A stretch of DNA of 30,743 nucleotides from FEN-1350 sp964386005 (GCA_964386005.1 CAYLSB010000056.1:1-30743), one strand, 5' to 3'; positions 7,392 to 16,128 are shown, counted from the first letter of the stretch. Translations and numbers: made by a program. The notes: generated by a model from the letters alone, not told the origin.

Positions 7392-8048
7392 ATGGAAATC
7401 ATTGCCCTGGCAGATATTCACAGCGATTTGGACTACCTTCCGGCGATTGGCGAGTCAATCGGGCGAGCTGATCTGGTCCTGATCGCCGGCGATATAACCA
7501 ATTTTGGCGGTCGCCGCGAGGCACGCGACGTGTTGACCGAACTGACGGGGTATAATCCCCATGTTTTCGCTGTTCCGGGAAATTGCGATGGACCGTCCGT
7601 CAACCACTTCCTTGTCGAATCCCGTATGGATCTTCATTGCCGCCGGGTGGATTTTCAGCATGTATCGCTTCTGGGTCTGTGTAGCTGGCTGGCATGTCCT
7701 CACGAAGCATCGTCATCTTCCGATCCCAAAACTCAGCTCAACTCCTGTCTGGATTGGATTGGACGGGAAATACCCAAGGATCGCCCGGTCATCTTTGTAT
7801 CGCATCAACCTCCTTTCGGGACCGCCGTTGATGCCTCCACGGAACGGCATTCCGGCAGTCAGGAGATCCGCTGTTTTCTTGAACGCCACCCTCCGTTGGT
7901 CGCCGTCTCAGGACATATTCACGAGAGTCGTGCATTCGACAATCTTGGAACAACGATTCTGGTCAATCCGGGGCCATTCCGCAAGGGCTATTATGCTTTG
8001 ATTCATATCGAGGGCGTCACATGCCGCGTCGATCTGTTGAGTGTCTGA
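7392..8048 (+). CDS. Calcineurin-like metallophosphoesterase
   Basis: A 218-residue soluble protein with the full metallophosphoesterase signature: DIH (Asp8, His10), GDITN (Gly33-Asp34), GNCD 63-66 (a variant of GNHD with Cys in place of His), SHQPP (His138) and GHIHE (174-178, two metal-ligand His). It belongs to the small YfcE/MJ0936-type group that hydrolyses phosphodiesters or phosphomonoesters with a dinuclear metal site. The substrate cannot be told from the sequence. The replacement of the GNHD histidine is worth noting, because that residue normally stabilises the transition state; some archaeal-type members also carry Cys there. The ATG at 7392 is preceded by GGGAA. It is not obviously in an operon with the CheV-like gene 150 nt downstream. 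Confidence 0.88.
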   Translation: MEIIALADIHSDLDYLPAIGESIGRADLVLIAGDITNFGGRREARDVLTELTGYNPHVFAVPGNCDGPSVNHFLVESRMDLHCRRVDFQHVSLLGLCSWLACPHEASSSSDPKTQLNSCLDWIGREIPKDRPVIFVSHQPPFGTAVDASTERHSGSQEIRCFLERHPPLVAVSGHIHESRAFDNLGTTILVNPGPFRKGYYALIHIEGVTCRVDLLSV

Positions 8049-8198
8049 TCGCACGGGGATTATCGGACCCGCCTGCAAATTCGGAAAATCATGCTTATTC
8101 GGCTTTCTTTTTCGACCGATATCTGACCTGAATGTGCCGGAACGTTTCCGGATTCCAAGGTTGCTTGTTCTGTGGTGGGGCGGTTTGGGAGATTAGAT

Positions 8199-9122
8199 AT
8201 GGCCAGTTCGATCCTGCTCGAAGCGGGTACCAACGAAATGGAGTTGCTGGTCTTTCGGCTTGGCCGGACACCGTTCGGAATCAATGTCGCCAAGGTCCGC
8301 GAAGTGATCCAGCGACAAAAAACCATTTATATTCCTCATGCTCCCGGATCGGTCGAGGGCAGTTTTCTCCTGCGCGATCGTGTGTTGACGTTGATCAATC
8401 TCGGTCGTCACTTCGGGATGGAAGGCGAGGAAAGCCGAAACGGCAACGGGCTGATTATTGTCGTCGAATTCAACAATGCGACCTGCGGCGTTCTGGTCGA
8501 TCAAGTCGAACGAATTTATCGGCTTCGGTGGGATGAAATTGAAGCTCCCTCCAAATATCTCGTCGATCTTCGGGTTCCCGTTACGGGAGTCGCCAAGGTG
8601 GATAAACAAATCGTTCTGGTCGCCGATTTTGAAACCCTGGTTGGGGAAATCCTCGGGGTTCAGAGCGCCTCACAGGTCGGGCGGGAGGAGATCGATCAGA
8701 CGATGGATCGCAAGAATGCCCGGATCATTCTCGCCGACGATTCATCGATTCTCCGCAACAATCTGATCCATGTGCTCCGTTATGCCGGGTACGAAAAACT
8801 GACGATCTGTTGCGATGGGCAGGAGGCCTGGGATTTACTGGATACGCATCGCGCCGATTCGGAAGGTCCGTGCGATCTGGTTCTGACGGATATTGAAATG
8901 CCTCGGATGGACGGGCTCCACCTGACGCGGAAGATCAAGGGCGATCCGCAATTATCGCATCTTCCGGTGATTCTGTTTTCCTCCCTGATCACGGATGACA
9001 ATCTCCGGAAAGGGCAATCGGTGGGAGCCGACGCACAGGTTTCAAAGCCGGATAGCAAAGGAATGATCGAGGCCATCGATCGTTGCCTTCGGGAACGTCA
9101 ATCGGCCGTTTCCTCCGGGTAG
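8199..9122 (+). CDS. cheV: CheV-like chemotaxis coupling protein (CheW domain plus receiver)
   Basis: A 307-residue cytoplasmic protein. The start was set at the ATG at 8199 because GGGAG lies 7 nt upstream; a GTG nine codons earlier lacks a site. Residues about 13-157 form a CheW-like coupling domain (FRLGRTPFGINVAKVREV, LIIVVEFNNATCGVLVDQVERI). Residues about 174-300 form a receiver domain with acidic pair Asp180/Asp181, phosphoacceptor Asp231 (LTDIEMPRMDG), Ser261 and Lys283. CheV proteins link chemoreceptors to CheA and tune the array through phosphorylation. No CheA, receptor or flagellar gene lies in the window, so it is an orphan here and could serve a non-motility signalling array. 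It ends 12 nt from the convergent nucleotide-sugar dehydrogenase gene. Confidence 0.88.
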   Translation: MASSILLEAGTNEMELLVFRLGRTPFGINVAKVREVIQRQKTIYIPHAPGSVEGSFLLRDRVLTLINLGRHFGMEGEESRNGNGLIIVVEFNNATCGVLVDQVERIYRLRWDEIEAPSKYLVDLRVPVTGVAKVDKQIVLVADFETLVGEILGVQSASQVGREEIDQTMDRKNARIILADDSSILRNNLIHVLRYAGYEKLTICCDGQEAWDLLDTHRADSEGPCDLVLTDIEMPRMDGLHLTRKIKGDPQLSHLPVILFSSLITDDNLRKGQSVGADAQVSKPDSKGMIEAIDRCLRERQSAVSSG

Positions 9123-9134
9123 TCGGTTACCGAG

Positions 9135-10775
9135 TTATTTTTTTCCGCTGCGGACGGATTCCTTGATCCGCTGGATGTGACCGCGGCCCATCGCCTTGAC
9201 TTCGCAACCCAGTTCGAAGTAGCGACGGATCTTATCATCATCCAGAATGCCGTAGCAATCGATGACCGCGATCGGTCCCGCGGCCCATTTCACGATATCG
9301 TCGGGATTGAGTTTCAGATAGGGTTGGTGCGGAACCGCAAGAATCATGGCCTCTGCGCCCTTCAGAGCCGCCGCAAGGTCATTCTGTATGTGAATCTTGT
9401 TCAGTTCACCCTGATTGCGGAAAAACCGCGACAAACTTGAACCGGGCGACGGATAATTCTCCTGGCTTTCGAGTTCATACCAGTGTTCGACATAGGGGTC
9501 GTGAACGCGCATTTCCGCCCCCATCTCCGTGAGCTTGCGCACCACGACCTCGGAACCGCTGTAGCGTGTGTCGGCGACATCCTGTCGATAGCTGGCTCCG
9601 CAAATCAACACGTTGGCGCCGGCGATATACCGTCCCATGTTTCGCAGGGCGTCGCGGGTCAGGGTGGCGGCGTGCAGCCCGCGGGTGTCATTGATGTCGA
9701 TGGCGGTCGTTGTGATCTTGAAGATGTCGTCGTCGAAGCCGAGAATATGCCGATAGGCCCAGAAACCCAGGCCGCCGTCTTTCGGCAAACAGTATCCGCC
9801 GACGCCCGGACCGGGAAAGATCATATTGCTGTGGGTGGGCCGCATTTTAATCGCCTGAATCACCTTGATCAGATCGACGCCGTTGCGTTCCGCAAAGAGA
9901 CTCCACTCGTTGAGAAACGCCAGAATCGTCGCACGGTAGGAATTTTCCACGATCTTGGTCGTCTCCGATTCGATCGGACGATCCATCACCGTCAGTGGGA
10001 AATCCTTCGTGTTCAAGACCTCGCGGAGAAACTTTTCGACGCGCTGCCGCGCTTCGAGGTTGCATCCCGAACAGACCCGCCAGAAGTCCCGGATCGATGC
10101 CACGTATTCCCGTCCGGGCATCACCCGCTCAAAACTGTGGGCCAGGATCGGTTCGGCGGAAATGCCCCGCGCGCGGAACGCTTTTTTCAGGATGGGCCAC
10201 GCCACAAACTCCGTCGTCCCCGGCGCCACGGTGGTTTCGATCAGCGTCAGACAGTGGGCGGGGATTTTTTCGCCGAGGGTACGAAGGGTTTCTTCCAGAG
10301 CCCGCATGTCGGCCTGGCCGGTTCGCAGGTTTCCAAGGTCGCGTTTGCTGTAGTCGCACTGCACATCCACCACGACGCAGTCGGCCAGCTTGAGGCAGTC
10401 GCTGTTATACGTTGCCACAAGCGTTTTCTTGTCCTTGACGCATCGCGCAATCATGGGGTCCACGTTGGGATCTTCCGCTTTGACGGGGGACTCGCCGCGA
10501 TGTAACAGCGGAATCTTCCAGTAACTTCGCGGGCTGGGTCGCTGGCAGCCGATGACGAACTTGCTTGGCTTTCCGGTTTGGGGATCCACGGTGTCGGCGA
10601 TGATGGCCGCCATGACGGCCCCCACAAATCCCACGCCCATGACGACGACGACTTCCTTGCCTTCCTTTCGTGCGCTATCCGATAAAGCTTTGATCCGATC
10701 CAATTCCGCGGAATATTCGTTGTCGAGCGGGATGGGAAATTTTTCGCCGGATGGACTGATGGAGTACTGCGTCAT
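9135..10775 (-). CDS. Nucleotide-sugar (UDP-glucose/UDP-ManNAc type) 6-dehydrogenase
   Basis: A 546-residue protein starting at the ATG at 10775, which follows AAGGAAAGAGA; the frame also runs 20 codons further upstream without a better site. About 40 extra residues precede the NAD-binding Rossmann fold (GVGFVG, 47-52). Further family marks are ERVMPG (216-221), the central-helix segment KIVENSYRATILAFLNE (274-290) and catalytic Cys329 in GGYCLPKD. Such enzymes oxidise the C6 hydroxyl of a nucleotide sugar in two NAD-dependent steps to a uronic acid for capsule or O-antigen. The central helix with ENSYR resembles the UDP-N-acetylmannosamine/WecC branch more than UDP-glucose dehydrogenase, but substrate cannot be fixed by eye. 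The chain is longer than the usual 420-450 residues, from the N-terminal extension and extra length in the body. It is a lone gene with its own promoter. Confidence 0.88.
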   Translation of the reverse strand: MTQYSISPSGEKFPIPLDNEYSAELDRIKALSDSARKEGKEVVVVMGVGFVGAVMAAIIADTVDPQTGKPSKFVIGCQRPSPRSYWKIPLLHRGESPVKAEDPNVDPMIARCVKDKKTLVATYNSDCLKLADCVVVDVQCDYSKRDLGNLRTGQADMRALEETLRTLGEKIPAHCLTLIETTVAPGTTEFVAWPILKKAFRARGISAEPILAHSFERVMPGREYVASIRDFWRVCSGCNLEARQRVEKFLREVLNTKDFPLTVMDRPIESETTKIVENSYRATILAFLNEWSLFAERNGVDLIKVIQAIKMRPTHSNMIFPGPGVGGYCLPKDGGLGFWAYRHILGFDDDIFKITTTAIDINDTRGLHAATLTRDALRNMGRYIAGANVLICGASYRQDVADTRYSGSEVVVRKLTEMGAEMRVHDPYVEHWYELESQENYPSPGSSLSRFFRNQGELNKIHIQNDLAAALKGAEAMILAVPHQPYLKLNPDDIVKWAAGPIAVIDCYGILDDDKIRRYFELGCEVKAMGRGHIQRIKESVRSGKK

Positions 10776-10835
10776 ATTCTCTTTCCTTGTCATGAACGGG
10801 TCCTGGTTGTTGGGATTCGTTTCGCCACAAAGCAT

Positions 10836-10863
10836 AGTGTATCAAATCCCGATTTGCCGACAA
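10836..10863 (-). promoter_or_regulatory. Candidate promoter of the nucleotide-sugar dehydrogenase gene
   Basis: On the minus strand TTGTCG (10863-10858), 16 nt, TACACT (10841-10836), with a predicted start near 10829 and a leader of about 54 nt. Confidence 0.4.
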
Positions 10864-10903
10864 GAAATTCTTTTGGCTCGATCCGGAGCGCATGGAAAAA
10901 GGA

Positions 10904-10932
10904 TTGATTGCGGACCGTTCTTGATCTATAGT
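10904..10932 (+). promoter_or_regulatory. Candidate promoter of the TRAP operon
   Basis: TTGATT (10904-10909), 17 nt, TATAGT (10927-10932), with a predicted start near 10939 and a leader of about 76 nt before dctP. No clear operator dyad was seen around it. Confidence 0.55.
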
Positions 10933-11014
10933 GCCGGTCTTGTGCGGCCGTGATCGTCCCCCGAAACGACATGGATGGACCGGCTGGAACGCCAACCGTT
11001 TGTAAGGGCATGGT

Positions 11015-12013
11015 ATGAAAAACCGAAATACGGGAATCTCCCTGATCCTGCTGGCGGCAATGACCTTCGGAATGGGGTGTGCTAAGAAGAGCGATATTCT
11101 GGTCTTAAAACTTGCTCATGGTCTCAACACCGAACACCCCGTCCACAAGGGAATGGTCTTCATGGCCGAAAAGGTCGCCGAGAAGTCCGGCGGTACGATG
11201 CGGATCGATATCTATCCCAGCGAGCAACTCGGGCCCGAAAAGGAATGCATTGAGGCCCTGCAATTCGGAGCGCTGGCCATGACCAAGACCAGTTCTTCTC
11301 CGATGGAGGCGTTTGTCGAGGAGATGAAGGTTCTGGGGCTTCCATATTTGTTTCGCGACAAGGAACATTACTGGAACGTTCTCAGCGGCCCCATCGGCAA
11401 GGAATTACTCGCAGCCGGCGAGAAGAGGGGGCTTAAGGGTTTGTGTTTCTACGATGCCGGGGCCAGGAGTTTTTATACGGTCAACCGGCCGGTGAATAGC
11501 CCGTCCGATCTGAAGGGACTGAAAATCCGCGTCCAGAAAAGCCCGATCGCGATGGATATGGTCAAGGCCCTGGGGGCATCGCCCACTCCGATCGACTATG
11601 GCGAACTCTATACGTCGTTGCAGCAGGGTGTGGTGGATGGTGCGGAGAATAACGCGCCGAGTTTATATACATCGCGGCATTACGAGGTCTGCAAATATTA
11701 TTGCCTGGATGAGCACACCATGCCGCCGGATGTGTTGCTGATCAGCCCGGCCATCTGGGAGAGGTTGACGGCGGACCGGCAGCGGATTCTGCAGGAGGCG
11801 GTGGACGAATCCGTGGAATACCAGAAACAGCAATGGATCGAGTTTGAAGCGATGTCGTTCCGGGAGGTTCAGCCCAAGAGCGACAGGGGCGTCGGCGTTC
11901 AGATTGTCCGGCCGGACAAGCAGCCCTTCCGGGACGCGGTCGGCCCTATGTTGAAATCGTTTTCCGGAACCAAGATCGGCGATCTGATCCGCCGGATTCA
12001 GGAGGTACAATAA
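11015..12013 (+). CDS. dctP: TRAP transporter substrate-binding lipoprotein
   Basis: A 332-residue solute-binding protein of the DctP family, first gene of a TRAP operon. The N-terminus is a lipoprotein signal with an atypical box FGMGC (Cys22), so it is probably membrane-tethered rather than free. Conserved carboxylate-binding features are visible: Arg151, Arg172 in GLKIRVQKSP, and DGAENN 208-213. The DctP family binds organic acids, including C4-dicarboxylates, hexuronates and sialic acid. The facing uxaC gene favours a hexuronate, whereas the nearby NPL-type aldolase leaves sialate open; neither is shown by sequence alone. A TAAGGG site lies 8 nt before the ATG. The dctQ gene starts 2 nt after its stop. 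Confidence 0.93.
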   Translation: MKNRNTGISLILLAAMTFGMGCAKKSDILVLKLAHGLNTEHPVHKGMVFMAEKVAEKSGGTMRIDIYPSEQLGPEKECIEALQFGALAMTKTSSSPMEAFVEEMKVLGLPYLFRDKEHYWNVLSGPIGKELLAAGEKRGLKGLCFYDAGARSFYTVNRPVNSPSDLKGLKIRVQKSPIAMDMVKALGASPTPIDYGELYTSLQQGVVDGAENNAPSLYTSRHYEVCKYYCLDEHTMPPDVLLISPAIWERLTADRQRILQEAVDESVEYQKQQWIEFEAMSFREVQPKSDRGVGVQIVRPDKQPFRDAVGPMLKSFSGTKIGDLIRRIQEVQ

Positions 12014-12015
12014 TC

Positions 12016-12543
12016 ATGCTTACGATGATCAAAAAAGTCTTGAATCTATTTCTGGAAACGTTGTTGACGATTGTCATGGCTGTTCTGGTGCTCGACGTTG
12101 TCTGGCAAGTGGTATCGCGGTATGTCTTCAGAAATCCCAGTTCGTGGACGGAAGAACTGGCGACGTATCTGATGATCTGGGTGGGGATGCTTGGAGCCAG
12201 CGTTGCGCTCAACCGGGGTTCCCATCTTGGAATCGACTATATGATTTCCAAGTTCAGCGTCAGCGCCCGGCTGAAAACCGAGGTCTTCGTCTTTGCGTGT
12301 ATCGGCTTGTTTTCCCTGTTCGGGATGTTGATCGGCGGCATCTTGTTCGTCAGCCGGACGCTGGAACTGGGCCAGACCTCGCCTGCGATGAAGCTCCCCA
12401 TGGGTTATGTGTATCTGGCCGTACCGATCAGCGGTTTCTTTCTGGTGATTTACAGCGTCGAGTTGTTGTTGGAGCGGCTTGCGATTCTTCGGAAGGGGCC
12501 CAATACCGATCAGGCGGCACAGGCACGAGCGACGCTGGATTGA
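12016..12543 (+). CDS. dctQ: TRAP transporter small permease subunit
   Basis: A 175-residue membrane protein with four predicted helices and the DctQ signature WTEELATYLMIWVGMLGAS followed by RGSHLGIDY. GQTSPAMKLPMGYVYLAVPI marks the last loop and helix. It is the small subunit that pairs with DctM in the Na+-coupled TRAP system. GGAGG lies inside the dctP end, 10 nt before the ATG at 12016; a second in-frame ATG occurs at 12025. It is cotranscribed with dctP (2-nt gap) and dctM (60-nt gap). Confidence 0.93.
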   Translation: MLTMIKKVLNLFLETLLTIVMAVLVLDVVWQVVSRYVFRNPSSWTEELATYLMIWVGMLGASVALNRGSHLGIDYMISKFSVSARLKTEVFVFACIGLFSLFGMLIGGILFVSRTLELGQTSPAMKLPMGYVYLAVPISGFFLVIYSVELLLERLAILRKGPNTDQAAQARATLD

Positions 12544-12603
12544 TATCGGCCCGTACGATGTTGAACGATGGCAGAATGATCCGATACGAATAAAGGAATA
12601 ACC

Positions 12604-13911
12604 ATGTCCCCCGCGATTTTGGCTGTGGTATTGTCGTTTACGATTCTGGTTGTGCTGAATGTTCCGGTGGCCTTTTCGATGGGCATTGCCGCGATGCTGG
12701 GACTGCTGCTGATGCCGGATATCTTTTTCCCCTTGCAGACGATGGCGCTGCAGATGGCCACGAGCATCGATAGTTTTGCGCTTCTTGCGATTCCGTTTTT
12801 CATTCTTTCGGGACTTTTGATGGGTCACGGAGGTATCGCCCGGCGTTTGATCGACTTTGCGAATGTGATTATGGGCCGCATGAAAGGGGGGCTTGCCCTG
12901 GTTAATATCATGACCTGCATGCTCTTCGGCGCGATCTCCGGATCGGCGGCGGCGGCGGTTTCTTCCATCGGCGGATTCATGATTCCGATCATGAACAAGA
13001 TGGGCTACCATCGCGATTTCAATGCGGCGGTCACGGTTACGGCCGCGACGACCGGGCTCCTCATCCCGCCCAGCAATGTGATGATCGTCTATTCGTTGGC
13101 CACCGGCGGCGCCTGCTCGATCGCGGCGCTGTTTATCGCGGGAGTTGTGCCCGGTATTCTGATGGGTTTGGGGCTGATGATTGTGGCCTTTGTCCTGTCG
13201 TGGAAGAACAAATACGGCAAAGGCGAGTCGTTCCCGCTCCAAGAAAGTGTCCGTCGATTTTTCCAGGCGGTTCCGCCGTTGCTGCTGATCGTCATCGTGC
13301 TCGGGGGAATCCTCGGCGGTATTTTCACCGCCACCGAGGCCTCGGCCATCGCCGTGGTCTATTCATTCATCTTGTCGGTGTTCGTCTATCGCGAGGTCAA
13401 GTGGAAGGACCTGCCCAAGCTGATCCTGCAGTCGGCGGTGACGACCGCGGTGGTGATGATGCTGGTGGCGACGTCGATGGCCCTGAGCTGGGTGTTGACC
13501 TACGAAAATGTGCCGCAGAATATCAGCGCGTTTTTGATGAGCTTCACCAACACCGGCTGGGTGGTCCTGATGCTGATCAATATTCTGCTGTTGATCGTCG
13601 GCTGTTTCATGGATATGACGCCGGCGGTGCTGATCTTCACGCCGATCTTTCTGCCGGTGATGAAGAAATTCGGCGTCGATACCCTGCATTTCGGGATTGT
13701 GATGATCACCAACCTGTGTATCGGCCTGTGCACGCCGCCGGTGGGGACGTGCCTGTTCCTCGGTTGCGGAATCGCGCAGACAACGGTTACGAAGGTATTG
13801 AAGCATGTCCTGCCATTCTATGCGGCGATGATCCTTGTGCTGATGTTGCTGACCTACATCCCGGATCTGTCCTTGTGGCTGCCGCAGGCCCTGGGCTTGA
13901 TCCGCAAGTAA
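12604..13911 (+). CDS. dctM: TRAP transporter large permease subunit
   Basis: A 435-residue polytopic membrane protein (roughly 11-13 helices), normal length for DctM. Recognisable segments are GAISGSAAAAVSSIGGFMIP, LIPPSNVMIVYSLATGG, TEASAIAVVYSFIL and CTPPVGTCLFLGCGIA. The two inverted half-motifs (SGSAAAA and PPSN; then TPPVG) correspond to the hairpins that form the substrate and Na+ sites in known TRAP and DASS-fold structures. AAGGA lies 6 nt before the ATG. It ends the operon and stops 23 nt from the convergent uxaC stop, with only a small GTGTT/AACAC dyad between them. Confidence 0.95.
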   Translation: MSPAILAVVLSFTILVVLNVPVAFSMGIAAMLGLLLMPDIFFPLQTMALQMATSIDSFALLAIPFFILSGLLMGHGGIARRLIDFANVIMGRMKGGLALVNIMTCMLFGAISGSAAAAVSSIGGFMIPIMNKMGYHRDFNAAVTVTAATTGLLIPPSNVMIVYSLATGGACSIAALFIAGVVPGILMGLGLMIVAFVLSWKNKYGKGESFPLQESVRRFFQAVPPLLLIVIVLGGILGGIFTATEASAIAVVYSFILSVFVYREVKWKDLPKLILQSAVTTAVVMMLVATSMALSWVLTYENVPQNISAFLMSFTNTGWVVLMLINILLLIVGCFMDMTPAVLIFTPIFLPVMKKFGVDTLHFGIVMITNLCIGLCTPPVGTCLFLGCGIAQTTVTKVLKHVLPFYAAMILVLMLLTYIPDLSLWLPQALGLIRK

Positions 13912-13934
13912 GGGATCAGAAAAGAAACGGTGTT

Positions 13935-15347
13935 TTAACACTCCATCGGGAAGTAGTTTCGGGCATTGTGGAAGCAAATATCTTCCACCATGCTGCCGAG
14001 CAGGCCCATGTCGCCCGGCAGATACCCCTTGTCCACATCTTCGCCCAGAAGATTGCACAGGATCCGCCGAAAATATTCATGTCGCGGATACGACAAAAAA
14101 CTCCGCGAGTCGGTGAGCATTCCCACAAAGCGGCTGAGCAATCCCAGGTTGGACAGGGCGTTCAACTGTCGAATCATGCCGTCCATCTGATCCATGAACC
14201 ACCAGCCGGAGCCGAATTGGATTTTTCCGGGCGTCGATCCATCCTGAAAATTGCCGAGCATGGTGGCCATCATTTCGTTGTCGCGCGGATTGAGATTATA
14301 CAGAATGGTTTTGGGAAGCCGGTCGGTTTTATCCAGCCAGTTCAGAAATTTTGCCAGCGGAGCGGCGGTCAGGTAATCGCCGATGGAATCAAAGCCTGTG
14401 TCCGGGCCAAGCTTGTTGAACATGCGTGAATTGTTGTTTCGCATCGCTCCCAGATGCAATTGCTGGACCCAGCCCTTCTGCCGGTCCATCAGGGCGAAGG
14501 AAAGCATCATCGCGGATTTGAATTTCGCGACTTCCTGCGGAGCCAACTCCTGACTCGTGCGAATTTTCGAGAAAATCGTATCCACCTCCTGCTTGGTGAA
14601 GTCTTCGGCGATCGCCGATTCAAGCCCGTGATCGCTCAGCCGGCAACCGTGGTCATGAAAATACTGATGCCGTGAACGGAGCGCATCGTCGTAGTCGCCG
14701 AATGTGCGGATATCCCTATCGGTTAGGGCGGCAAGCTTGTCGATCCACACGTTGAGGGCGGCGGGATTTTCGGCGGCCATGGCCTGATCCGGCCGCCAGG
14801 CGGCGTGAATGCGAATCTCGAAACGGTCCCGGCGAATTATCTGGTGATATTCGAGCGTATCCAGTGGATCTTCGGTGGTGCAAACGAGACGCACATTCAT
14901 TTTTCTCAGGAGATTCCGAACGCTGAATTCCGGCGTCTGAAGCAGGTCGCTGCAATGGTCATAGATTTCTCCGGCCGTATTACCGTTAAGAAGTTTTCCC
15001 GAGACTCGAAAATACCGCTTGAGTTCCAGATGCGTCCAGTGATACAGAGGATTACGAAGGCAATAAGGCACGGTTTCTGCCCATTTCTGAAATTTTTCAC
15101 GGTCGGAGGCGTCGCCGGTGCAAAATCGTTCGGCGATTCCGTTGGATCGCATCGCACGCCACTTATAATGATCGCCCGCAAGCCAGATTTGGGTTACATT
15201 GTCGAAACGTTGATCCTCGGCGATGGGCTTGGCCGGCAGATGGCAATGGTAATCGTAGATCGGCATCTTTTCGGCATGATCGTGGTACAGCCGTCGCGCT
15301 GTCTCATTCAGCAGAAGCCAGTCTTCCGATAAAAATTCCATCGCCAT
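13935..15347 (-). CDS. uxaC: Glucuronate (uronate) isomerase
   Basis: A 470-residue cytoplasmic enzyme of the amidohydrolase superfamily that interconverts D-glucuronate and D-fructuronate (or D-galacturonate and D-tagaturonate), the first step of hexuronate catabolism. The diagnostic metal motif YDYHCHLPAKPIAEDQRFDN is at residues 31-50 (His34, His36). The rest shows typical UxaC segments such as NPLYHWTHLELKRYF, HQYFHDHGCRLSDHGLE, LHLGAMRNNNSRM and GSGWWFMDQMDGM. The start was placed at the ATG at 15347 because AAGGA lies 6 nt upstream; an in-frame TTG at 15353 is unlikely. No uxaB, uxuA or kdgK follows, so later steps are encoded elsewhere or by another route. The convergent TRAP operon probably supplies its substrate. 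Confidence 0.95.
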   Translation of the reverse strand: MAMEFLSEDWLLLNETARRLYHDHAEKMPIYDYHCHLPAKPIAEDQRFDNVTQIWLAGDHYKWRAMRSNGIAERFCTGDASDREKFQKWAETVPYCLRNPLYHWTHLELKRYFRVSGKLLNGNTAGEIYDHCSDLLQTPEFSVRNLLRKMNVRLVCTTEDPLDTLEYHQIIRRDRFEIRIHAAWRPDQAMAAENPAALNVWIDKLAALTDRDIRTFGDYDDALRSRHQYFHDHGCRLSDHGLESAIAEDFTKQEVDTIFSKIRTSQELAPQEVAKFKSAMMLSFALMDRQKGWVQQLHLGAMRNNNSRMFNKLGPDTGFDSIGDYLTAAPLAKFLNWLDKTDRLPKTILYNLNPRDNEMMATMLGNFQDGSTPGKIQFGSGWWFMDQMDGMIRQLNALSNLGLLSRFVGMLTDSRSFLSYPRHEYFRRILCNLLGEDVDKGYLPGDMGLLGSMVEDICFHNARNYFPMEC

Positions 15348-15388
15348 GATCAATCCTTTCCATTCGACTCATGCCATTTCGCTCCCGG

Positions 15389-15417
15389 ATCATATCCGAT
15401 TGTAATCTGCGCGTCAA
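15389..15417 (-). promoter_or_regulatory. Candidate uxaC promoter
   Basis: On the minus strand TTGACG (15417-15412), 17 nt, TATGAT (15394-15389), with a predicted leader of about 35 nt. Confidence 0.6.
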
Positions 15418-15451
15418 TCCAACGACAATCCGGATAGGGCTCGGTTCCGGA

Positions 15452-15480
15452 TTGACGGAGGCAGAGTCTTTCGTAACAAT
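15452..15480 (+). promoter_or_regulatory. Candidate promoter of the DUF456 gene
   Basis: TTGACG (15452-15457), 17 nt, AACAAT (15475-15480). It is divergent from the uxaC promoter with about 35 nt between the two -35 boxes. Confidence 0.4.
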
Positions 15481-15517
15481 GCATAGAAAACAGGAATTAT
15501 GCTGAGAGGATTTGAGC

Positions 15518-16033
15518 GTGTTGTATCTATGGCTGATTCTGTTATTGATATTGAATCTGTTGGCCCTGAGTGCATCCTTTCTCCTGATGCCGGGCAACTG
15601 GATGATGGTGATCGCGACGATCCTCTTTGGATGGTGGCAGTGGGATGCCCGGCCGTTTTCCGCCGCCACGCTGATTGTCATTACAATTCTGGCCTTGATG
15701 GGCGAAATCGTCGAAATGGTAACGGGTATCGGGGGCGCCTGTAAAGCGGGCGCCGGGGGCAGGGGGGCTATCGGTGCCTTTATCGGGGCCATCCTCGGGG
15801 CTGTTGCAGGCACTTTTCTGATTCCATTCCCCATCATCGGCACATTGCTCGGCGCCTGTCTTGGGGCCGGTTTCTTATCCTGTTGGCTGGAAAGGTCCGG
15901 TGGAAAAGAGGTTCATCAGGCCGTTCGTTCCGGAATGGGAGCCGGAATGGGGGTCCTTGTGGGGATGACCGCCAAACTAATTCTTGGCGGGCTCATTTGG
16001 GTTATTATCGCTTGTGCGGCGTTTTGGCCGTAA
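15518..16033 (+). CDS. DUF456-family membrane protein
   Basis: A 171-residue very hydrophobic protein. Residues 1-70 contain two or three helices with the MPGNWMMV motif, followed by a glycine-rich region (GIGGACKAGAGGRGAIGAFIGAILGAV) and a further helix pair, which together are typical of DUF456. The function of this family is unknown. GAGAGGA (15504-15510) sits 7 nt before the GTG at 15518, so GTG was preferred over the TTG at 15512, which would be too close. It is a single gene, with its own promoter and the redoxin gene 95 nt downstream. Confidence 0.82.
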   Translation: MLYLWLILLLILNLLALSASFLLMPGNWMMVIATILFGWWQWDARPFSAATLIVITILALMGEIVEMVTGIGGACKAGAGGRGAIGAFIGAILGAVAGTFLIPFPIIGTLLGACLGAGFLSCWLERSGGKEVHQAVRSGMGAGMGVLVGMTAKLILGGLIWVIIACAAFWP

Positions 16034-16075
16034 CTTTCGAAGAGATTATCCGGTTTTCATGAACTATTTGGATCA

Positions 16076-16103
16076 TTGATCGTAACATGCGTGGAAAGAT
16101 AAT
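16076..16103 (+). promoter_or_regulatory. Candidate promoter of the redoxin-like lipoprotein gene
   Basis: TTGATC (16076-16081), 16 nt, GATAAT (16098-16103). An AAAGGAG ribosome site follows at 16115-16121, 7 nt before the ATG. Confidence 0.4.
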
Positions 16104-16128
16104 GACGTGAAAGAAAAGGAGATGAAAA

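Noticed and set aside
8049..8198. A sigma-28-like site before the CheV-like gene (CCGATATC)
   Set aside because: No TAAA-type -35 lies at the right distance, so the match is too weak.
9483..10505. A 340-codon plus-strand frame
   Set aside because: It is antisense to the nucleotide-sugar dehydrogenase gene and has no recognisable motif.
12046..14429. Long open frames opposite or out of frame with the TRAP genes (12046-13242 minus, 13200-14429 plus)
   Set aside because: The dctQ, dctM and uxaC frames carry strong family motifs. These frames give His/Arg-rich low-information products typical of shadows.
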